In this document: positions 1-8,905 of the stretch, one piece after another
Numbering within the stretch: position 1 is the stretch's first letter
Layout: each line of letters begins with the position of its first letter
From: Phenylobacterium sp.
Lineage (GTDB): Bacteria; Pseudomonadota; Alphaproteobacteria; Caulobacterales; Caulobacteraceae
Reading direction: 5' to 3'
Length of the DNA stretch: 64,000 nucleotides
Assembly (NCBI RefSeq): GCF_013911965.1
Contig: NZ_JACESE010000016.1
Location: 20,660 to 84,659 of the forward strand
Position numbers and translations under genes: made by a program
The notes under the pieces: generated by a model
The model's input: the letters and a program-made list of their open reading frames with translations, nothing else
What the model was told of the DNA's origin: nothing
The model's database searches: none

Positions 1-1
1 G

Positions 2-76
2 GAGCCCACCGGCGCCCTGCCCGGCCGCCTGCTGCGCGGCGCCCAGGGCCAGGCCATGGCCCTGGCTGCGGAATAG
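2..76 (+). CDS. C-terminal end of a gene entering from the left edge (unidentified)
   Basis: The frame is open from the window edge to a TAG at 74-76 and encodes 24 residues ending in GQAMALAAE. Codon third positions are almost all G or C, as in the neighbouring genes, which suggests real coding sequence. It faces the convergent reductase-like gene on its right. The fragment is too short to assign a family, and a chance open frame is possible at this GC content. Confidence 0.3.
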   Translation, partial: EPTGALPGRLLRGAQGQAMALAAE

Positions 77-100
77 GGGCGAAGGGGCGCGGCCGGATCC

Positions 101-973
101 CTAGGCCGCCGCCCACTGGTTGGGATCGAGGGCGACCGGATCGTCCAGGGCCATGTCGTCCCAGTCGAGGTCCGGCGGGGGCGAGGAGGCGGCGGCGATC
201 ACCGCCTGCAGTTCGGCCGCCGAGGTGACGCCGACCAGGACCGTGGTCGCCTCGGGACGGGAAAGCGCGAAGCCCAGCGCCGCCTGTAGCGGGTCGGAGC
301 GGCCCTCGGCGATCATGCGCCGCGCGCGCGAAATGCGGCTGGCCGCCGCCTTCAGATGGGCGGGAGCGCGGTCGGGCGGCAGGAAGATCAGGCCGTTCAG
401 GAAGATGGAGCGCAGCTGCACCTCCACGCCCATGCCAGCCAGGGTGGCGAGGGTGCCGTCGATCAGCAGCCGCTGGTCGAGCAGGCTGGCCGGCGCCTGG
501 ATTACGTCGGGCCGGAAGCGGCGGGCCAGGCCCACAGGATCGTCGGAGGCGAAGACCGAGACGCCGATGCGGCGGCAGACGCCGGCGTCGCGCAACTGCT
601 GCAGGCGCGTCCACATGGCCATGCCGTGCGGCCCGAACAGCTCCGAGGCCGAGGGCACCAGGATGCTGTCGGCCTGGGCGACGTTCAGCCGGCGCAGGGC
701 GGCGTGAATATCGGCCTCCACCGCGTCGGCGCCGCGGTCGGCCCGGATGGTGGTGACCGAAACGCGGAACGGGTTCGGCTGGGGCAGGGCCTGGCCGATC
801 GTGGTCTCGCCCTGGACCGAGCGGCCGGCGACATCGAACACGGGCACGCCGGCGCGCGCGGCCACCGAAAGGATGTCACGCACCTCGGCCTGGACGGGGC
901 GCCCGCGGACGGTGGCCTGGTCGAGGACGAACTGGCCCGAACCGAGGCCGAGCTTGCTGAGCGGAGAGGTCAT
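101..973 (-). CDS. aldo/keto reductase-fold protein with a degraded active site
   Basis: The protein (about 290 aa) follows the aldo/keto reductase TIM-barrel plan: an N-terminal GLGSGQF strand, an FDVA segment where the family has D-T-A, a GETTIG helix start, and a late GFALSRPEATTVLVG stretch resembling the cofactor-phosphate segment. The catalytic tetrad looks lost. The Asp position is kept (FDVA), but the Tyr region reads GRSVQGE, the Lys strand reads VSVTT and the His strand reads DSILVPS. It may bind nucleotide without oxidoreductase activity. The ATG at 973 gives the usual N-terminus; an in-frame ATG at 1015 would add 14 poorly conserved residues. It is divergent from the XdhC-like gene. 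Confidence 0.8.
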   Translation of the reverse strand: MTSPLSKLGLGSGQFVLDQATVRGRPVQAEVRDILSVAARAGVPVFDVAGRSVQGETTIGQALPQPNPFRVSVTTIRADRGADAVEADIHAALRRLNVAQADSILVPSASELFGPHGMAMWTRLQQLRDAGVCRRIGVSVFASDDPVGLARRFRPDVIQAPASLLDQRLLIDGTLATLAGMGVEVQLRSIFLNGLIFLPPDRAPAHLKAAASRISRARRMIAEGRSDPLQAALGFALSRPEATTVLVGVTSAAELQAVIAAASSPPPDLDWDDMALDDPVALDPNQWAAA

Positions 974-1073
974 GGGCGGGCGCACGCTCGAAGGACTGCA
1001 CTTGTCGGCCGCCATGCTTATCTGTCAGGCCTAAAGAACCCGTATCTGGAACCTTTCGCCGGGGTTAATCCGT

Positions 1074-2129
1074 ATGATGAACGAGGCCTTACCAGAGTGG
1101 CCCGCCTTCGGCCTCGCCGACGACGTCCGGCCCGCCCTGCGCGCGGCGGCGGCGACCGGAAAGCCCCTGGTCCTGGCCACGCTGACGGCGCTCGGCGGCG
1201 GCGGTCCGCGGCCGGTCGGAACCCAGATGGTCTTCGGGCACGGGGTGGTTTCCGGTTATTTTTCCGGCGGATGCGTCGAGTCCGACGTCGCCGCCCACGC
1301 TCAGGCCTGTCTGGCGGACGGCGCCCCGCGGACGCTCGTCTATGGCGAGGGCAGTCCCTGGCCCGACATCCAGCTGCTCTGCGGCGCGCGGATCGAGATC
1401 TTCCTGGAGAGGGTCGCCGCCGACGACCCGGCGCTCGCCGAACTGCTGGCCGCCCAGAATGGGCGCAGACCCTGCGTCTGGCTGAGCGACGGGCGCGTCC
1501 GCCGGTGCGTGGCCCCCGAGGCGGCCCAGCCCTGGGCGGGCGCCATCCGCCGCGACCACGAGCCGACCCCGCGCCTGGCGGTGGTCGGAAGCGATCCCGC
1601 CGCGCTCGCCATCGCCGGCCTGGGCGCGCAGTCGGGCTTCGAGACGACCCTGATCCGGCCCAAGGGTCCGGAGACGCCCCCGCCCCTGGCCGGCGTCGCC
1701 TATCGCCGCGAGGAGGCCGGCCAGGCGCTGGCCGATCTGGGCCTCGACCCCTGGACGGCGGTGGCGGTGGCGAGCCACGACCTCGTCACCGACCAGTCGG
1801 CCCTGCTGGCCGCCCTGCCGTCGCGCGCGGCCTATGTGGGCCTGCTCGGCGCCCGTGCGCGGCTGCCGGAGCGGCTGGCGAAGCTGCGGGCGCTGGGGGT
1901 TTCGGAGCCGGCCATCGGCCGGCTGCACGCGCCGATCGGGCTCGACATCGGCGGCAAGGCGCCCTGGGAGGTCGCCGTCTCGGTGATCGGCGAGATCATG
2001 GCCCTGCGTCACGCCCGCCTGAGCGGCAGCACCTCGACGAGCCCGCCTGCGGGAACGGCCGCCGCGCCCGGCGGCCGGCGCAGCAGCGCATCGGCGCCGG
2101 CGAAGACGCTGACCAGCGAAGAGTCCTGA
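1074..2129 (+). CDS. XdhC/CoxI-family molybdoenzyme maturation protein
   Basis: Proteins of this family bind and sulfurate molybdenum cofactor before its insertion into xanthine-dehydrogenase-type enzymes. Seen here: the N-terminal XdhC domain with PVGTQM and SGGCVE (residues 64-69), then a Rossmann domain starting near residue 167 with AYVGLLG (253-259) and the HAPIGLDIG signature (285-293). Conserved similarity ends near residue 315. The last 36 residues are low-complexity and lie antisense to the 3' end of moeA over 121 nt. No xanthine dehydrogenase subunit is present, but the convergent neighbours make molybdopterin cofactor. ATGs at 1074 and 1077 are both possible starts. Confidence 0.88.
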   Translation: MMNEALPEWPAFGLADDVRPALRAAAATGKPLVLATLTALGGGGPRPVGTQMVFGHGVVSGYFSGGCVESDVAAHAQACLADGAPRTLVYGEGSPWPDIQLLCGARIEIFLERVAADDPALAELLAAQNGRRPCVWLSDGRVRRCVAPEAAQPWAGAIRRDHEPTPRLAVVGSDPAALAIAGLGAQSGFETTLIRPKGPETPPPLAGVAYRREEAGQALADLGLDPWTAVAVASHDLVTDQSALLAALPSRAAYVGLLGARARLPERLAKLRALGVSEPAIGRLHAPIGLDIGGKAPWEVAVSVIGEIMALRHARLSGSTSTSPPAGTAAAPGGRRSSASAPAKTLTSEES

Positions 2130-3199
2130 TCCCGGTAGGGCCGGGCGGCGAGCGTCCCGTCGGCATAGGTCAGACGCGCCCGCATCCAGTGCTCGCGCAG
2201 GCCGTTGGCGGCCAGCGGCTCCGCGGCGAAGGCGCTGACCGTCGCGAAGCCGTCCGCCGCGCCCTGATAGGCGTCGAGAACGGGTCTGAGGAAGAGCTCG
2301 GCGCAGACGAAGGCCGAGGCCGGATTGCCCGGCAGGCCCAGCATGCGGCGCCCGTCGCCGAGCACACCGAAGAAGGTCGGCTTGCCCGGCCGCACCGCCA
2401 CGCTCGCCACGCGCAGGGAAAGCCCCAGGGCCTCGCCCGCGGCGCGGACCAGATCGTGGTCGCCGACCGAAGCGCCGCCGACGGTGACCACCAGATCGCA
2501 CTCGGCGTTTCGGAGAGCCTCGACCACGGCGTCCAGTTCGTCGCGGACGGGCTTCAGCTTGGTCGCCTCGGCGCCCCAGCCGCGGACCATGGCGACGAGC
2601 GCCGGCGCGCCGGAATCGTAGATCTGGAACGGTCCCGGCTCGGCGGGCGCCTCGACGATCTCCTCGCCGGTGGAGAGGATGGCCACCTTCGGCGCCCGGG
2701 CGACGGAGATCTCCGCGCGGCCGGCCGAGGCGGCGAGCGACAGGCGCCAGGGATCGATCCGCTGGCCGGCCTTCAGCAGCACCTCGCCGGCCGCGAAGTC
2801 GCCGCCGCGCGGCCGCAGGTGGCGGCCCGCCTCCGTCTGAGGAACCTCGACAGCCTCGCCGTCGCGGGTCGCATCCTCCTGGATGACGATGGCGTCGGCG
2901 CCCCGGGGCAGGGCCGCCCCGGTGAAGATGCGCACCGCCTGACCGGCCGAGAGTGCGCCGCCATACCCATGGCCCGCGGCGCTCTCGCCGACGATGGCGA
3001 GACGGCCGGGCGTGTCGGCCGCGCGCACGGCCCAGCCGTCCATGGCCGAGGCGTCGAAGGGCGGCTGGTCGCGGCGGGCGGCGACGTCCTCGGCCAGCAC
3101 CCGGCCGACGGACTGAGAGAGCGGGACGGTCTCGGCCGGAAGCGGCGCGATCTCGGCCAGCATGCGGGCGCGCGCCTCCTCGACGGGAAGCAGTTTCAC
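2009..3199 (-). CDS. moeA: molybdopterin molybdotransferase MoeA
   Basis: MoeA inserts molybdate into adenylylated molybdopterin, the last general step of Mo-cofactor synthesis. At 396 aa it has family length and motifs: MDGWAV (53-58), STGEE (176-180), GGASVGDHD (241-249), GKPTFFG (272-278) and GLPGNPAS (288-295). Its ATG overlaps the moaC stop by 4 nt (ATGA at 3199-3196), so the two are translationally coupled in the order moaB-moaC-moeA. Its 3' end runs 121 nt under the convergent XdhC-like gene. No separate mogA gene is visible; the MoaB protein may supply the adenylylation step. Confidence 0.96.
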   Translation of the reverse strand: MKLLPVEEARARMLAEIAPLPAETVPLSQSVGRVLAEDVAARRDQPPFDASAMDGWAVRAADTPGRLAIVGESAAGHGYGGALSAGQAVRIFTGAALPRGADAIVIQEDATRDGEAVEVPQTEAGRHLRPRGGDFAAGEVLLKAGQRIDPWRLSLAASAGRAEISVARAPKVAILSTGEEIVEAPAEPGPFQIYDSGAPALVAMVRGWGAEATKLKPVRDELDAVVEALRNAECDLVVTVGGASVGDHDLVRAAGEALGLSLRVASVAVRPGKPTFFGVLGDGRRMLGLPGNPASAFVCAELFLRPVLDAYQGAADGFATVSAFAAEPLAANGLREHWMRARLTYADGTLAARPYRDQDSSLVSVFAGADALLRRPPGAAAVPAGGLVEVLPLRRA

Positions 3200-3666
3200 G
3201 CCGCGCTCCAGTCGCCCGAGGCGCCGCCCGACTTGGCGGTCAGCCGCACCGCCTCGATGACCATGCCCTTCTCGGCGGCCTTCAGCATGTCGTAGATGGT
3301 CAGGCAGGCGATGGAGACCGCGGTCAGGGCCTCCATCTCCACCCCGGTCTGGCCGCTGGTGCGCACCCGGGCGGTGACGGAAAGCCCGCCTTCGGCCTCC
3401 GCCACGCGCACCTCCACCTTGGACAGCATCAGCGGATGGCAGAGCGGGATCAGCTCGCTCGTCCGCTTGGCCGCCATGATGCCGGCGATCTCGGCCGTGG
3501 CGCGGACGTCGCCCTTCTTGGCGTCGCCGGACAGGGCGAGCGCCAGGGTCTCCGGCGTCATGCGCACGAAGCCCTCGGCCACCGCCTCGCGGGTGGTGAC
3601 CGCCTTGTCCGAGACGTCGACCATATGAGCACGGCCGGTCTCGTCGATGTGGGTGAGCCGGCTCAC
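3196..3666 (-). CDS. moaC: cyclic pyranopterin monophosphate synthase MoaC
   Basis: MoaC converts the MoaA product to cyclic pyranopterin monophosphate. From the GTG at 3666 the protein is 156 aa and starts with the typical [18 protein letters not shown]. Diagnostic motifs are LCHPL (about 75-79), TGVEMEAL (107-114) and YDMLK (125-129). The GTG start sits inside a GTGA overlap with the moaB stop, which argues for this start over an upstream in-frame ATG at 3750 that would add 28 atypical residues. The moeA start overlaps its stop by 4 nt. moaA is not in the window. Confidence 0.95.
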   Translation of the reverse strand: MSRLTHIDETGRAHMVDVSDKAVTTREAVAEGFVRMTPETLALALSGDAKKGDVRATAEIAGIMAAKRTSELIPLCHPLMLSKVEVRVAEAEGGLSVTARVRTSGQTGVEMEALTAVSIACLTIYDMLKAAEKGMVIEAVRLTAKSGGASGDWSAA

Positions 3667-4217
3667 CGCTCGCTCAGGCGCGGCATGAGTTCGACCATGT
3701 TGCAGGGGCCGTGCCGGCTGTCGAGCTGGGCTGCGATCACCTTGTCCCACCCGTCCTTCACCGCCCCGTTGGAGCCGGGCAGGCAGAAGACGAAGACGCC
3801 GCCCAGAATGCCGGCGACAGCCCGGCTCTGCAGGGTGGACAGGCCCACCGTCTGATAGCTGACCATGTGGAAGACGACCGAGAAGCCGTCGAGGGTCTTG
3901 TCGAACAGGGGGCCGAGGGCTTCGGGCGTCACGTCGCGGCCGGTGATGCCCGTGCCGCCGGTGGTGATGACCACGTCCACCTCGCCCGAGGCGACCCAGG
4001 CCTTCACCTGGGCGCGGATGGCCTCCACCTCGTCACGAACAATGGCGCGGGCGGCGAGCGTGTGTCCCGCCCCGGTGATGCGGTCGGCCAGGACCTGGCC
4101 GGAGGTGTCGGAGGCTTCGTCGCGGGTGTCGGAGACGGTCAGCACTGCGATACGCACGGGGACGAAGGCCTTGCTTTCGTCGATCTTGCCGCCGGGGGCG
4201 AAGGCAGGGGCGTTCAT
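3663..4217 (-). CDS. moaB: molybdenum cofactor biosynthesis protein B (MoaB/MogA family)
   Basis: This family binds molybdopterin and, in MogA members, adenylylates it before molybdate insertion. The 184-aa protein shows [15 protein letters not shown] (26-40), the [11 protein letters not shown] signature (85-95) and LPGSNGAV near 146-153. It is the first gene of the moaB-moaC-moeA operon on the minus strand, linked to moaC by a GTGA overlap. The 66 bp between it and the leuB stop leave room for a promoter, but none could be recognised. MoaB and MogA cannot be separated by reading; MoaB is preferred on size and motifs. Confidence 0.93.
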   Translation of the reverse strand: MNAPAFAPGGKIDESKAFVPVRIAVLTVSDTRDEASDTSGQVLADRITGAGHTLAARAIVRDEVEAIRAQVKAWVASGEVDVVITTGGTGITGRDVTPEALGPLFDKTLDGFSVVFHMVSYQTVGLSTLQSRAVAGILGGVFVFCLPGSNGAVKDGWDKVIAAQLDSRHGPCNMVELMPRLSER

Positions 4218-4283
4218 GCTCGGCTCCTCCTGGGATTGGCGCCTGTTCTACCGCCTGCGCCGGCGCCCGTCACCCGAAGGGGA

Positions 4284-5336
4284 TCAGAGGGCGGCCAGCA
4301 CCGCGTCGCCCATCTGGACGGTGGACAGCGTCCCGCCCAGGTCGCGCGTGCGGGCGCCGCCCTCCAGCGCCTTGACCACCGCGGACTGCAGCCGGTCGGC
4401 GGCCTCCGGCCGCTCCAGCGACCAGCGCAGGGCCATCTCGAAGGACAGGATGGCGGCCAGCGGATTGGCCACGCCCTGGCCGGCGATATCCGGCGCCGAG
4501 CCGTGGATGGGCTCGTAGAGGCCAGGCTTGCCCGGCGCGCCCAGCGCCGCCGAGGGCAGCATGCCGAGCGAGCCGGTCAGTTGGGCCGCGGCGTCGGACA
4601 GGATGTCGCCGAACAGGTTGTCGGTGACCATGACGTCGAACTGCTTGGGGTTCTTGACGATCTGCATGGCCGCGTTGTCGGCCAGGATGTGCTCCAGCTC
4701 GACATCGGCGAATTCGCGCCTGTGCAGATCGGTGACCACCTCGCGCCACAGCAGGCCGGAGTCCATCACGTTGGACTTCTCCGCCGAATGGACCTTGTTG
4801 CGGCGGCCGCGGGCCAGTTCGAAGGCGACGCGGGCGACCCGCTCGATCTCGGCGGTCGTATAGACCTGGGTGTCGACGGCGCGCTTGCCGCCGCCGGGCA
4901 GGTCCTCAATGAAGCGCGGTTCGCCGAAATAGATTCCGCCGGTCAGCTCGCGCACGATCATGAAGTCGAGGCCCTCGACCAGTTCGCGCTTCAGCGACGA
5001 GGCGTCGGCCAGCGGCCCGAAGCACAGCGCCGGGCGCAGGTTGGCGAAGACCTCCATGCCGGCGCGCAGGGCGAGCAGGCCGGCTTCCGGCCGCTTGTCC
5101 CGCGGCACGCCCGCCCACTTGGGCCCGCCGACGGCGCCCATCAGCACGGCCCTGGACGACTTGGCCAGCGCCAGGGTCTCGGCGGTCAGGGGTTCGCCCG
5201 ACTGGTCGTAGCTGATCCCGCCGAACGGCCGCGCCTCGACCTTCAGGTCCGGGGTGAGCGCTGCGATCACCCGGCGAACCTCCGCCGTCACTTCCGGGCC
5301 GATGCCGTCGCCGGGCAGGAGGAGAAGGTCGGTCAT
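4284..5336 (-). CDS. leuB: 3-isopropylmalate dehydrogenase LeuB
   Basis: LeuB oxidatively decarboxylates 3-isopropylmalate with NAD in leucine synthesis. The 350-aa protein has family length. Visible signatures are [11 protein letters not shown] at the N-terminus, [23 protein letters not shown], the SNVMDSG substrate region, [10 protein letters not shown] with the metal-binding aspartates, and the NAD-binding [18 protein letters not shown] loop. It is the distal leucine gene on the minus strand, following leuC and leuD but separated from leuD by an ABM-domain gene and a structured repeat. No strong Shine-Dalgarno precedes the ATG. Confidence 0.97.
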   Translation of the reverse strand: MTDLLLLPGDGIGPEVTAEVRRVIAALTPDLKVEARPFGGISYDQSGEPLTAETLALAKSSRAVLMGAVGGPKWAGVPRDKRPEAGLLALRAGMEVFANLRPALCFGPLADASSLKRELVEGLDFMIVRELTGGIYFGEPRFIEDLPGGGKRAVDTQVYTTAEIERVARVAFELARGRRNKVHSAEKSNVMDSGLLWREVVTDLHRREFADVELEHILADNAAMQIVKNPKQFDVMVTDNLFGDILSDAAAQLTGSLGMLPSAALGAPGKPGLYEPIHGSAPDIAGQGVANPLAAILSFEMALRWSLERPEAADRLQSAVVKALEGGARTRDLGGTLSTVQMGDAVLAAL

Positions 5337-5373
5337 GGAGATGCGCCCCGTCGTCTGGTCTTGCGGGCGGAAC

Positions 5374-5676
5374 CTAGATCGCCCGATGCGAGGCGACCTC
5401 GTAGGCGAAGAGGCGGCGGTCGGAAACCCCGAACTGCGGCCAGGCCGCGCGCCAGGCGGCCATGTGCGCGGTCTGGAAATGGGCGTCGATCGCCGCCGGG
5501 TCGCGCCAGACCTCGAAGACGCGGATCAGGCCGGGCTCGGCCACGTCCTCGGCATAGGCGTATTCGACGCAGCCGTCCTCGGCCCGGCTGGCCTCCAGCA
5601 TGGCCTGCATGTGGGGCCGGAAAGCTTCGAGGTTCTCGGGCGGAACGCGCACCGTCCCGGCGATGATGAGGGGCAT
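5374..5676 (-). CDS. small ABM-domain protein (putative quinol monooxygenase family)
   Basis: This 100-aa protein has the antibiotic-biosynthesis-monooxygenase fold signature: an N-terminal strand [12 protein letters not shown], a helix ending [12 protein letters not shown], then [18 protein letters not shown] and HMAAW. Family members are dimeric ferredoxin-like proteins, often cofactor-free quinol oxygenases or of unknown role. The ATG at 5676 is chosen because AAGAGA lies just upstream; a longer in-frame start at 5742 would run into the neighbouring repeat. It sits between leuB (37 bp downstream) and leuD, so it is probably co-transcribed with leucine genes. Its substrate is unknown. Confidence 0.82.
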   Translation of the reverse strand: MPLIIAGTVRVPPENLEAFRPHMQAMLEASRAEDGCVEYAYAEDVAEPGLIRVFEVWRDPAAIDAHFQTAHMAAWRAAWPQFGVSDRRLFAYEVASHRAI

Positions 5677-5718
5677 GGTGGGTTCTCTTGCGGTCGGGGG
5701 AGGATCGGAGGCCGCAAA

Positions 5719-5847
5719 ACCCCCTCCGGCCCTCCGGGCCACCTCCCCCTGAAGAAGGGGGAGGATCTGCTCAGCGGTTGCGGGGAGCTCGACGCGAAGA
5801 TGCTCCCCCTTCCAGGGGGAGCTGTCACCGAAGGTGACTGAGGGGGT
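5719..5847. repeat. cloverleaf-like intergenic palindromic repeat, copy 1
   Basis: This copy is bounded by an outer inverted repeat (ACCCCCTC at the left, GAGGGGGT at the right). Inside are four hairpins: GGCCC-TCC-GGGCC; CCTCCCCCT-GAAGA-AGGGGGAGG; GCTCCCCCT-TCC-AGGGGGAGC; and GTCACC-GAA-GGTGAC. A second copy lies at 43948-44073 with the same layout. It occupies the leuD-ABM gap. Elements of this look are common between genes in Caulobacterales as I recall; mobility, transcription termination or mRNA processing are all possible roles. Confidence 0.85.
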
Positions 5848-5855
5848 CTGCGCCT

Positions 5856-6467
5856 TCAGGCCCGCTCCAGCCAGGGCTGGTCCAGCGCCCGGCGGCTTTC
5901 ATAGACGTCGATGTCGGTCGCCCGCTGCAGGGTCTCGCCGATGGCGTCCAGGCCGTTCAGCATCTTGTGCTTGCGGGCGGCGTCGATCTCGAAGCGGTAG
6001 ACCTCGCCCGAGGGGGAGGTGACCGTCTGGGCCTCAAGGTCGACCGTGACCATGTGATTGCCGCCCCGGGCCTCGGCCATCAGGGCGTCGACCTCGGCCG
6101 CCTTCAGGACCACCGGCAGGAGGCCGTTCTGGAAGCAGTTGTTGTAGAAGATGTCGGCGAAGCTGGTGGAGATGACGCAGCTGACGCCGAAGTCCAGCAA
6201 AGCCCAGGGGGCGTGCTCGCGGCTCGAGCCGCAGCCGAAGTTGTCGCCGGCGATCAGCACGCCGGCGTCCTTGTAGGCCGGCTGGTTCAGCACGAAGTCG
6301 GGCTTCTCCCGGCCCTGCTCGTCGAAGCGGAAGTCATAGAAGAGGCCGCGCGACAGGCCCTCGCGCTCCACCGTCTTCAGGAACTGTTTGGGGATGATCT
6401 GGTCGGTGTCGATATTGGCCAGCGGCAGGGGCGCGGCCTTGGCGTCGAGCTTGGTGAAGGGCTTCAT
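5856..6467 (-). CDS. leuD: 3-isopropylmalate dehydratase small subunit LeuD
   Basis: LeuD is the small (swivelling) subunit of isopropylmalate isomerase and works with LeuC. The 203-aa protein shows the family features [14 protein letters not shown] near residues 18-31, [16 protein letters not shown] near 74-89, and [17 protein letters not shown]. An AGGAGG Shine-Dalgarno lies inside the 3' end of the upstream VOC gene, whose stop is 6 nt before the LeuD ATG, so translation of leuD is probably coupled to that gene. A structured repeat follows its stop. Confidence 0.97.
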   Translation of the reverse strand: MKPFTKLDAKAAPLPLANIDTDQIIPKQFLKTVEREGLSRGLFYDFRFDEQGREKPDFVLNQPAYKDAGVLIAGDNFGCGSSREHAPWALLDFGVSCVISTSFADIFYNNCFQNGLLPVVLKAAEVDALMAEARGGNHMVTVDLEAQTVTSPSGEVYRFEIDAARKHKMLNGLDAIGETLQRATDIDVYESRRALDQPWLERA

Positions 6468-6472
6468 GGGGA

Positions 6473-7363
6473 TCAGTCCTCCTGCGGCGCGCCGGGCGCG
6501 GTCTGCTGGATCATCAGGGCGGGAAGGGCCGGCGCGCCCTCGCGGACGGTGAAGACCTGGGTGCCCGGCTTGCGGCCGCGCTTCAGGTCCGAGACGTTCC
6601 AGCCGCCGGCGGCCAGACGCGCATGCACGGCGGCGGGATCATCGATCCGCCAGGCGAGACCGCCGGAGGTGTCCGGACCGTCGCCGCGCGGGGTCTTCAG
6701 GCCGGCGGCGAACTCCACCACGGCCGAACCGCAGCGGAAGAAGAGCTGGCGCACGCCCCAGTCGGCGTTGGACCGGTCGAGCCGCAGGTCGAGGCTAAGC
6801 TTGGCGCCATAGACGGCGATGGCCCGCTCCGGATCGGGGGTGCGCACCACCACGTGGTCGAGTTCGGTGACCGCGGCGGCTTCGTCGCCCTCGGCGGGGG
6901 ACAGGGGGAAGGGCTGGCCGTCGCGCGGCGGGGCGACCAGCAGGATGTTGATCCCGCCCGTGTCTTCCGCCTGCAGGGTCGAGGTCGTCCAGTAGCGCTT
7001 GCGGCCGTCCAGATGGGTGGTGCGGACCGGTCCCGGATCGCTGGCCCTGAGGCCGCGCCGCCGCACGAGCTTCACCGCCGCCTCGATGTCCTCCACCCGG
7101 AAGGCCAGGGCCCAGAGGCCTTCGCCGTGGGCGTCCAGGTGGGCGCGGATGACCTCGCCGAAGGCGCCGGGGTTCGCATCGTCCGGCGCGATCACGTCGA
7201 GCGCCATGTTGGGCAGCTGGAACCAGGCGTGCCTGGCCCCGCCGTCGCCGCCCACCCATTCGGGCGCGCGCCCCAGCAGGCGTCGATAGGCGTCGACCGC
7301 GGATTCGAGATCGCGGACGGCCAGGGCCACGTGGTCGAGGCCTGTGACCACCTCGCCCGGCAT
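6473..7363 (-). CDS. VOC/glyoxalase-like protein with two VOC modules
   Basis: The 296-aa protein has two related halves. The first starts [27 protein letters not shown] and the second starts near residue 166 with [22 protein letters not shown]; each is the strand-helix opening of a vicinal-oxygen-chelate module. Family members include dioxygenases, glyoxalases and isomerases, so the reaction cannot be told. Its ATG shares one base with the leuC stop (TGATG at 7365-7361), and leuD follows after 5 nt. It is thus embedded in the isopropylmalate isomerase operon between the two subunit genes, which implies co-expression but not necessarily a leucine role. Confidence 0.87.
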   Translation of the reverse strand: MPGEVVTGLDHVALAVRDLESAVDAYRRLLGRAPEWVGGDGGARHAWFQLPNMALDVIAPDDANPGAFGEVIRAHLDAHGEGLWALAFRVEDIEAAVKLVRRRGLRASDPGPVRTTHLDGRKRYWTTSTLQAEDTGGINILLVAPPRDGQPFPLSPAEGDEAAAVTELDHVVVRTPDPERAIAVYGAKLSLDLRLDRSNADWGVRQLFFRCGSAVVEFAAGLKTPRGDGPDTSGGLAWRIDDPAAVHARLAAGGWNVSDLKRGRKPGTQVFTVREGAPALPALMIQQTAPGAPQED

Positions 7364-8787
7364 CAGATGAAGTCGCGCACGTCGGCCAGGCGGCCGGCGA
7401 TGGCGGCGGCCGCGGCCATGGCCGGGCTGAGCAGGTGGGTGCGTCCGCCGCGGCCCTGGCGACCCTCGAAGTTGCGGTTCGAGGTCGAGGCGCAGCGCTC
7501 GCCCGGCGCCAGGCGGTCGGGGTTCATGCCCAGGCACATGGAGCAGCCCGGCTCGCGCCATTCGAAGCCCGCGGCCTTGAAGATGGCGTCGAGGCCTTCT
7601 TCCTCGGCCTGCGCCTTCACGAGGCCCGAGCCCGGCACGACCATGGCCTTGACGTGGGGGGCCACCAGCCTGCCTTCGAGGAAGGCCTTCTGGACCACCT
7701 GGGCGGCCGAGCGCAGGTCTTCGATGCGGCTGTTGGTGCAGGAGCCGATGAAGACGCGGTCGATCCTCGCCTCGGTGATCGGCTGGCCGGCGGACAGGCC
7801 CATATAGTCCAGGGCCCGGGCGGCCGAGGCGCGCTTGTCGGCGGTCGCGAAGCTCGCCGGGTCGGGCACGGTCCCGGTGATCGGCATGACGTCCTCGGGG
7901 CTGGTGCCCCAGGTCACCAGCGGGGCGATGTCGGCCGCATCCAGCCGGATCTCGCGGTCGAAGACGGCGTCCGCGTCGGTGAAGAAGGTCTTCCAGTGGG
8001 CCAGCGCCATCTCCCAGGCGCCGCCCTTGGGGGCCGCGGGCCGGCCGCGGATATAGTCGAAGGTGGTCTCGTCGGGGGCCACCAGCCCCGCCCGCGCCCC
8101 GGCCTCGATGGTCAGGTTGCACAGCGTCATGCGCCCTTCCATGGACAGGGCGCGCACGGCTTCGCCGGCATATTCGATGACGTGGCCGGTGCCGCCGGCC
8201 GTGCCGATGGCGCCGATGACGGCGAGCGCGAAGTCCTTGGCGCCGACGCCCGGCGCCGGCGTCCCGTCGATCACCACGCGCATGTTCTTCGACTTGGCCT
8301 GGCGCAGGGTCTGGGTGGCGAGCACATGCTCGACTTCCGACGTGCCGATGCCCTGGGCCAGGGCCCCGAAGGCGCCGTGGGTCGAGGTGTGGGAGTCGCC
8401 GCAGACGATGGTCATGCCCGGCTGGGTGCGCCCCTGTTCGGGGCCCACCACATGGACGATGCCGTTGCGCAGATCGCCCATGGGGAAGAATTCGATGCCG
8501 TTGTCGGCCACGTTGCGCTCCAGCGTCTGGAGCTGCAGCCGCGCCTCCTCGTCGGCCACGGCGGCGACGCCGAGCGCCTGGCCCTCGGTGGGCACGTTGT
8601 GGTCGGCCACGGCGAGCGTCCGGTCGGGACGGCGCACGGGGCGGCCGTTGGCGCGAAGGCCGGCGAAGGCCTGCGGCGTCGTGACCTCGTGGATGAGGTG
8701 CAGGTCGATGTAAAGGATCGCTTCGCCGTCCTGCTGTGCGACGACGTGGGCGTCCCAGATCTTGTCATAGAGGGTCTTGCCGGCCAT
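7363..8787 (-). CDS. leuC: 3-isopropylmalate dehydratase large subunit LeuC
   Basis: LeuC carries the [4Fe-4S] cluster of isopropylmalate isomerase. The 474-aa protein has family length, and the three cluster cysteines are visible: Cys350 in GSCTNSR and Cys415/Cys418 in [23 protein letters not shown] (128-141) and the aconitase-type core are intact. It is the first leucine gene of the minus-strand group leuC-VOC-leuD-ABM-leuB. The 118 bp to the divergent MFS gene should hold the promoter; I saw no leader peptide rich in leucine there. Confidence 0.97.
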   Translation of the reverse strand: MAGKTLYDKIWDAHVVAQQDGEAILYIDLHLIHEVTTPQAFAGLRANGRPVRRPDRTLAVADHNVPTEGQALGVAAVADEEARLQLQTLERNVADNGIEFFPMGDLRNGIVHVVGPEQGRTQPGMTIVCGDSHTSTHGAFGALAQGIGTSEVEHVLATQTLRQAKSKNMRVVIDGTPAPGVGAKDFALAVIGAIGTAGGTGHVIEYAGEAVRALSMEGRMTLCNLTIEAGARAGLVAPDETTFDYIRGRPAAPKGGAWEMALAHWKTFFTDADAVFDREIRLDAADIAPLVTWGTSPEDVMPITGTVPDPASFATADKRASAARALDYMGLSAGQPITEARIDRVFIGSCTNSRIEDLRSAAQVVQKAFLEGRLVAPHVKAMVVPGSGLVKAQAEEEGLDAIFKAAGFEWREPGCSMCLGMNPDRLAPGERCASTSNRNFEGRQGRGGRTHLLSPAMAAAAAIAGRLADVRDFI

Positions 8788-8905
8788 GGCCGGCTATGTA
8801 GGTGGCCAAGACCCGTCACGTAAAGGTCGCAGTAGCGGCGGCGGCAACCATGCGAAGGTCTGTCGCGTTGCCGACGATTCACCAGCCGGGGAGGGCCAGG
8901 GCGCA

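Noticed and set aside
356-3295. A 979-codon open frame on the plus strand across the reductase-like, XdhC-like and moeA genes
   Set aside because: It is partly antisense to the reductase-like gene and moeA and partly a wrong frame of the XdhC-like gene, and it reads as unstructured Arg-rich sequence.
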